Source: an uncultured Ruminococcus sp.
GTDB lineage: Bacteria; Bacillota; Clostridia; Oscillospirales; Ruminococcaceae
Assembly: GCA_946183385.1 (NCBI GenBank)
Contig: CAMHBN010000009.1
Coordinates: 1-16,509 of the forward strand
Direction of reading: 5' to 3'
DNA length: 16,509 bases
Part shown: piece after piece, positions 13,941 through 16,509 of the stretch
How the letters are laid out: every line of letters starts with the position of its first letter
Position numbering within the stretch: position 1 is the first letter of the stretch
Translations under genes and position numbers: made by a program
Notes under the pieces: model-generated
Seen by the model: the letters and a program-made list of their open reading frames with translations, nothing else
Database searches by the model: none
Told to the model about the DNA's origin: nothing

Positions 13941-15296
13941 ATGAGAAAGCTTGCAGTAACCCAAAAGATACTCACATTCCTCTGCTGTACAGCCGTATCG
14001 GTCGGAGCTGTAGCCGCTTATCCCGCGGTCACAGACAGATGTCAGGACGCCTCCGCTAAGACGATACAGGAGATACAGGAGGAGCGCAAAGCCAACAACG
14101 AGAAGATAGCCGCTCTCCAGAGCCAGATAGACTCGCTCGAGGGCGACAAGAACAACGAGCAGGCATATCAGGACAGCCTCAACGAGCAGATAGGCATCAT
14201 CCAGCAGAACATCGACCTCCTCAATCAGGAGCTCGATGCCATCGCTCTCGACATCGACGCTACACAGGGCAACATCGTCCTCCTCGACGAGGACATCACC
14301 TCACAGCAGGAGGAAATTGACAAGAACATCGAGCTCTTCAAGCAGCGTCTCTGCGCGATGTACATCAGCAGCAATGAGTCGTCTGCGGGCGTTATCCTCG
14401 GCTCCGACAGCTTCTACGACATGATGTCGCGAGTTCAGATGATAAACCGTATCGCCGAGCACGACGACGAGCTTATCGACAATATCCTCGGCGAGATAGA
14501 CACGCTTGAACAGTCCAAGAGCGAAATGGAGACCGAAAAGCTCTCCCTCGAGATGAAGCTCGACGAGCAGGAGGTGCGCAAGCTCGAAAAGGCAGACGAG
14601 ATATCGGCTCTCACAACTCAGCTGATGAAGACGCAGTCCGAGATAGACCGCCTTGCACTCGCTCAGCAGGACCTCGAACGCGAAAAGGCTGACATCGAAG
14701 CCGACAACGCTACTCTCGCAGCCGAGCAGGCTGAGATTGAGGCTGAGATCGCACGTCAGCAGGCTATAATCGCCGAGCAGCAGCGTCAGGCTGCACTCGC
14801 TGCACAGCAGCAGAGCGGCGGCTATACAAGCACCTACAACGGACCTATGACCTACGACGTTGCGGCAGGTGCAAGCGGCTTTGCATGGCCTGTACCCGGT
14901 CACAGCGGCATTTCCAGCTATTACGGCTACCGCTGGGGCACGCTCCACGGCGGTATCGACATCAGCGACGGCGGCATCATGGGAGCTCCCGTGGTCGCCT
15001 CCAAGAGCGGCACTGTAACAAGGACTAACAACTCCTGCACACACAACTACGGCAAGAGCTACAGCTGCGGCTGCGGCGGCGGATACGGCAACTATGTCGT
15101 TATTTCGCACGACGGCACGTACTCCACTCTCTACGGACACCTCACATCTGTGACGGTATCCCCCGGAGACTACGTAAATCAGGGCGACGTTATCGGCTAT
15201 GTCGGCTCAACAGGCTGGTCAACCGGCGAACACCTCCACTTCGAGGTCTACGTCAACGGCGGCCGCTATGACCCCCTCAGCTACGTCAGCCCCTGA
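13941..15296 (+). CDS. Secreted coiled-coil M23 peptidoglycan endopeptidase (FtsEX client type)
   Basis: Encodes 451 residues. The N-terminus (KLAVTQKILTFLCC to VAAYPA) is a signal peptide. From about 40 to 290 the sequence is a long coiled coil rich in Glu, Gln, Ile and Leu, as in PcsB and CwlO, whose coiled coils are held inactive until FtsEX acts. The C-terminal LytM/M23 domain (about 313-451) has the zinc ligands H336 and D340 (LHGGID), H431 and H433 (HLHFEV), so it should be an active D,L- or D,D-endopeptidase. An insertion with three Cys (366, 376, 378) interrupts the domain. The start ATG has no nearby alternative; AGGGAG is 14 nt upstream, a long spacing. Its place after ftsEX supports the client role. 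Confidence 0.93.
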   Translation: MRKLAVTQKILTFLCCTAVSVGAVAAYPAVTDRCQDASAKTIQEIQEERKANNEKIAALQSQIDSLEGDKNNEQAYQDSLNEQIGIIQQNIDLLNQELDAIALDIDATQGNIVLLDEDITSQQEEIDKNIELFKQRLCAMYISSNESSAGVILGSDSFYDMMSRVQMINRIAEHDDELIDNILGEIDTLEQSKSEMETEKLSLEMKLDEQEVRKLEKADEISALTTQLMKTQSEIDRLALAQQDLEREKADIEADNATLAAEQAEIEAEIARQQAIIAEQQRQAALAAQQQSGGYTSTYNGPMTYDVAAGASGFAWPVPGHSGISSYYGYRWGTLHGGIDISDGGIMGAPVVASKSGTVTRTNNSCTHNYGKSYSCGCGGGYGNYVVISHDGTYSTLYGHLTSVTVSPGDYVNQGDVIGYVGSTGWSTGEHLHFEVYVNGGRYDPLSYVSP

Positions 15297-15305
15297 CGGG
15301 CAAAT

Positions 15306-15327
15306 AGCTCAGAGCTCAGAACTCAGA
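15306..15327 (+). repeat. Short heptamer array (AGCTCAG / AACTCAG)
   Basis: Three period-7 copies (AGCTCAG, AGCTCAG, AACTCAG) start 9 nt after the M23 stop and lead straight into CTGTAGGGG. The junction ACTCAGACTGTAGGG is the same as at 8525-8539. Confidence 0.8.
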
Positions 15328-15328
15328 C

Positions 15329-15508
15329 TGTAGGGGCGCACATTGTGCGCCCGCCAAATAACGACAAAACCCGCGGCAACCATTTGTAGGGACGACCATC
15401 GGTCGTCCGTCGGTATACGAAGAATTTGCGAACGCGCAATGCGCGTCCCTACAACGCGTTATTTCAACCGAATTATTCTCCATCGGGCGCACACTGTGCG
15501 CCCCTACA
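15329..15508. repeat. REP/REPIN-like cluster (4 units) between the M23 and S41 genes
   Basis: Units: + 15329-15355 (GCGCACATTGTGCGC), + 15385-15409 (GACGACCATCGGTCGTC), - 15428-15453 (AACGCGCAATGCGCGTC), - 15484-15508 (GGGCGCACACTGTGCGCCC). Outer and inner units form two nested pairs with matching ends: TGTAGGGGC / GCCCCTACA outside and TGTAGGGAC / GTCCCTACA inside. Confidence 0.88.
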
Positions 15509-15540
15509 TTGTTATATCCAAGATAGAAAGTGATGACCTT

Positions 15541-16509
15541 ATGAATAAAAAAATAAGCCTCGGACTCGCACTGAGCCTTATCGCCATCTCTATGGCGGTG
15601 ACTTTCATACTTACCTCTTTCTTCTCGCTCCAGAGCTTCAACAAGAAGGTCGTGGACGTCAACGAGAAGTCGAAGAAGTACAGCACGCTGCAAGTCCTCG
15701 ACGGCTATATCCGCGAGAACTACTACGGCGACATCGACGAGAACAAGCTCAGCGACGGACTCATGAAGGGCTATGTTTCGGGTATTGGCGACAAGTTCAG
15801 CCGCTATCTCACCGCCGCGGAATACCTCACCGAGAAGAATGAGAACTCGGGCGAGCTCGTGGGTCTCGGACTTACTCTCGCCGAGGACGCGAGCGGATAT
15901 ATGCGTATCTCCGAGATAATGGAGGACTCGCCTGCCTACGATTCGGGACTCACCGCAGGCGACATCATCACCGCTATCGACGGGCTCGACGTCAAGGAGG
16001 CCGGATTCAGCGAGGCTATGGACGCCATGCGCGGTACCGAGGGCTCGCCTGTCACGCTGACCGTCCGCCGCGACGGCAAGGACGATGAATACTCCTTCGT
16101 GCGCCGTTCTATCGAGGTAAAAACGGTCAAGGCCGAGATGCTCGGCAGTCAGATAGGCTACATCAAGATATCGGGCTTCAAGGAGAACACCCCAGAGCAG
16201 TTCATCGCCGCGCTTGAGAGACTCACCACAAACGGCGCAAAATCACTGATATTCGACCTCCGCGACTGCGACGGCGACCTCATGACTGCGCTTCAGGAAT
16301 GCCTCGACCCGCTTCTCCCCGAGGGTGTCATCGCCGAGGCTGAGTACAAGGACGGTCACACCGAGACCATCATTTACTCCGATGAATCGGCTCTCGACCT
16401 GCCGATGGCGACCATCGTGAACGGCGGCACCGAGAGCGCTGCTGAGCTGTTTGCGGCTTCGCTCCGCGACTTCGGCAAGGCTCCCGTGGTCGGCTCGCAG
16501 ACCTACGGA
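15541..16509 (+). CDS. S41 C-terminal processing protease with PDZ domain, 3' end cut
   Basis: ATG at 15541 opens a frame that runs to the window edge (323 residues, no stop). Residues 5-30 are a single N-terminal membrane anchor or signal sequence. A PDZ domain spans about 105-180 (GELVGLGLTLAED, AGDIITAIDG). The S41 core follows, with IGYIKISGF (205-213) and the nucleophile block IVNGGTESAAELF; Ser 299 is the likely nucleophile, 25 residues before the position where the catalytic Lys would fall, just past the edge. The usual DLRxNPGG reads DLRDCDGD (239-246), an unusual change. The family includes CtpA/CtpB/Prc, which cleave exported proteins; ctpB lies near ftsEX in Bacillus too. The ribosome binding site is weak (GAAAGTGA). 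Confidence 0.9.
   Translation, partial: MNKKISLGLALSLIAISMAVTFILTSFFSLQSFNKKVVDVNEKSKKYSTLQVLDGYIRENYYGDIDENKLSDGLMKGYVSGIGDKFSRYLTAAEYLTEKNENSGELVGLGLTLAEDASGYMRISEIMEDSPAYDSGLTAGDIITAIDGLDVKEAGFSEAMDAMRGTEGSPVTLTVRRDGKDDEYSFVRRSIEVKTVKAEMLGSQIGYIKISGFKENTPEQFIAALERLTTNGAKSLIFDLRDCDGDLMTALQECLDPLLPEGVIAEAEYKDGHTETIIYSDESALDLPMATIVNGGTESAAELFAASLRDFGKAPVVGSQTYG

Overview
The window is GC-rich bacterial DNA that fits a cellulosome-forming Ruminococcus (Oscillospiraceae, R. flavefaciens / R. champanellensis clade). The main evidence is the first gene, which ends in a Ser/Thr linker and a Ruminococcus-style dockerin. Supporting evidence is a GH130 mannooligosaccharide phosphorylase next to it and a Clostridia-like ftsE-ftsX / M23 / S41 cluster. 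The species is inferred, not proven.

Layout. Positions 1-2272 hold plant-polysaccharide genes: the 3' end of a cellulosomal endoglucanase (probably GH44-CBM-dockerin, + strand) converging on a GH130 phosphorylase (- strand), with a terminator at the end of each. Positions 2273-3043 are AT-rich and carry a small PD-(D/E)XK nuclease-like gene that looks acquired. Positions 3075-4778 hold galactokinase, bracketed by a 36-bp inverted repeat and by palindromic repeats. A cardiolipin synthase follows (4878-6449), ending in a terminator split by a palindromic insert. Next come an unusual Ddl-like ATP-grasp gene, a DUF1934 gene overlapping it by 1 nt, and argS (6998-10414). The last third is a cell-division and wall-remodelling block: a CdaR/PucR-type regulator, ftsE, ftsX (4-nt overlap), a secreted coiled-coil M23 endopeptidase, and an S41 PDZ protease cut by the window end. 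In relatives, FtsEX acts across the membrane to activate coiled-coil murein hydrolases, so the M23 protein is the likely client.

Most striking is the non-coding DNA. Nearly every intergenic gap on the + strand side is filled with short units that start with a (T)GTAGGG head followed by a GC-rich hairpin. Many are arranged as inverted pairs ending in CCCTACA. This is the architecture of REP/REPIN elements, but here the hairpin arms differ from unit to unit while keeping their base pairing, and the arm types pair non-randomly. A heptamer array (AGAACTC-like) lies just outside the GTAGGG end at three sites. No REP-associated transposase is in the window. The second main oddity is the Ddl-like protein, which lacks several catalytic and metal-binding residues of D-Ala-D-Ala ligase.
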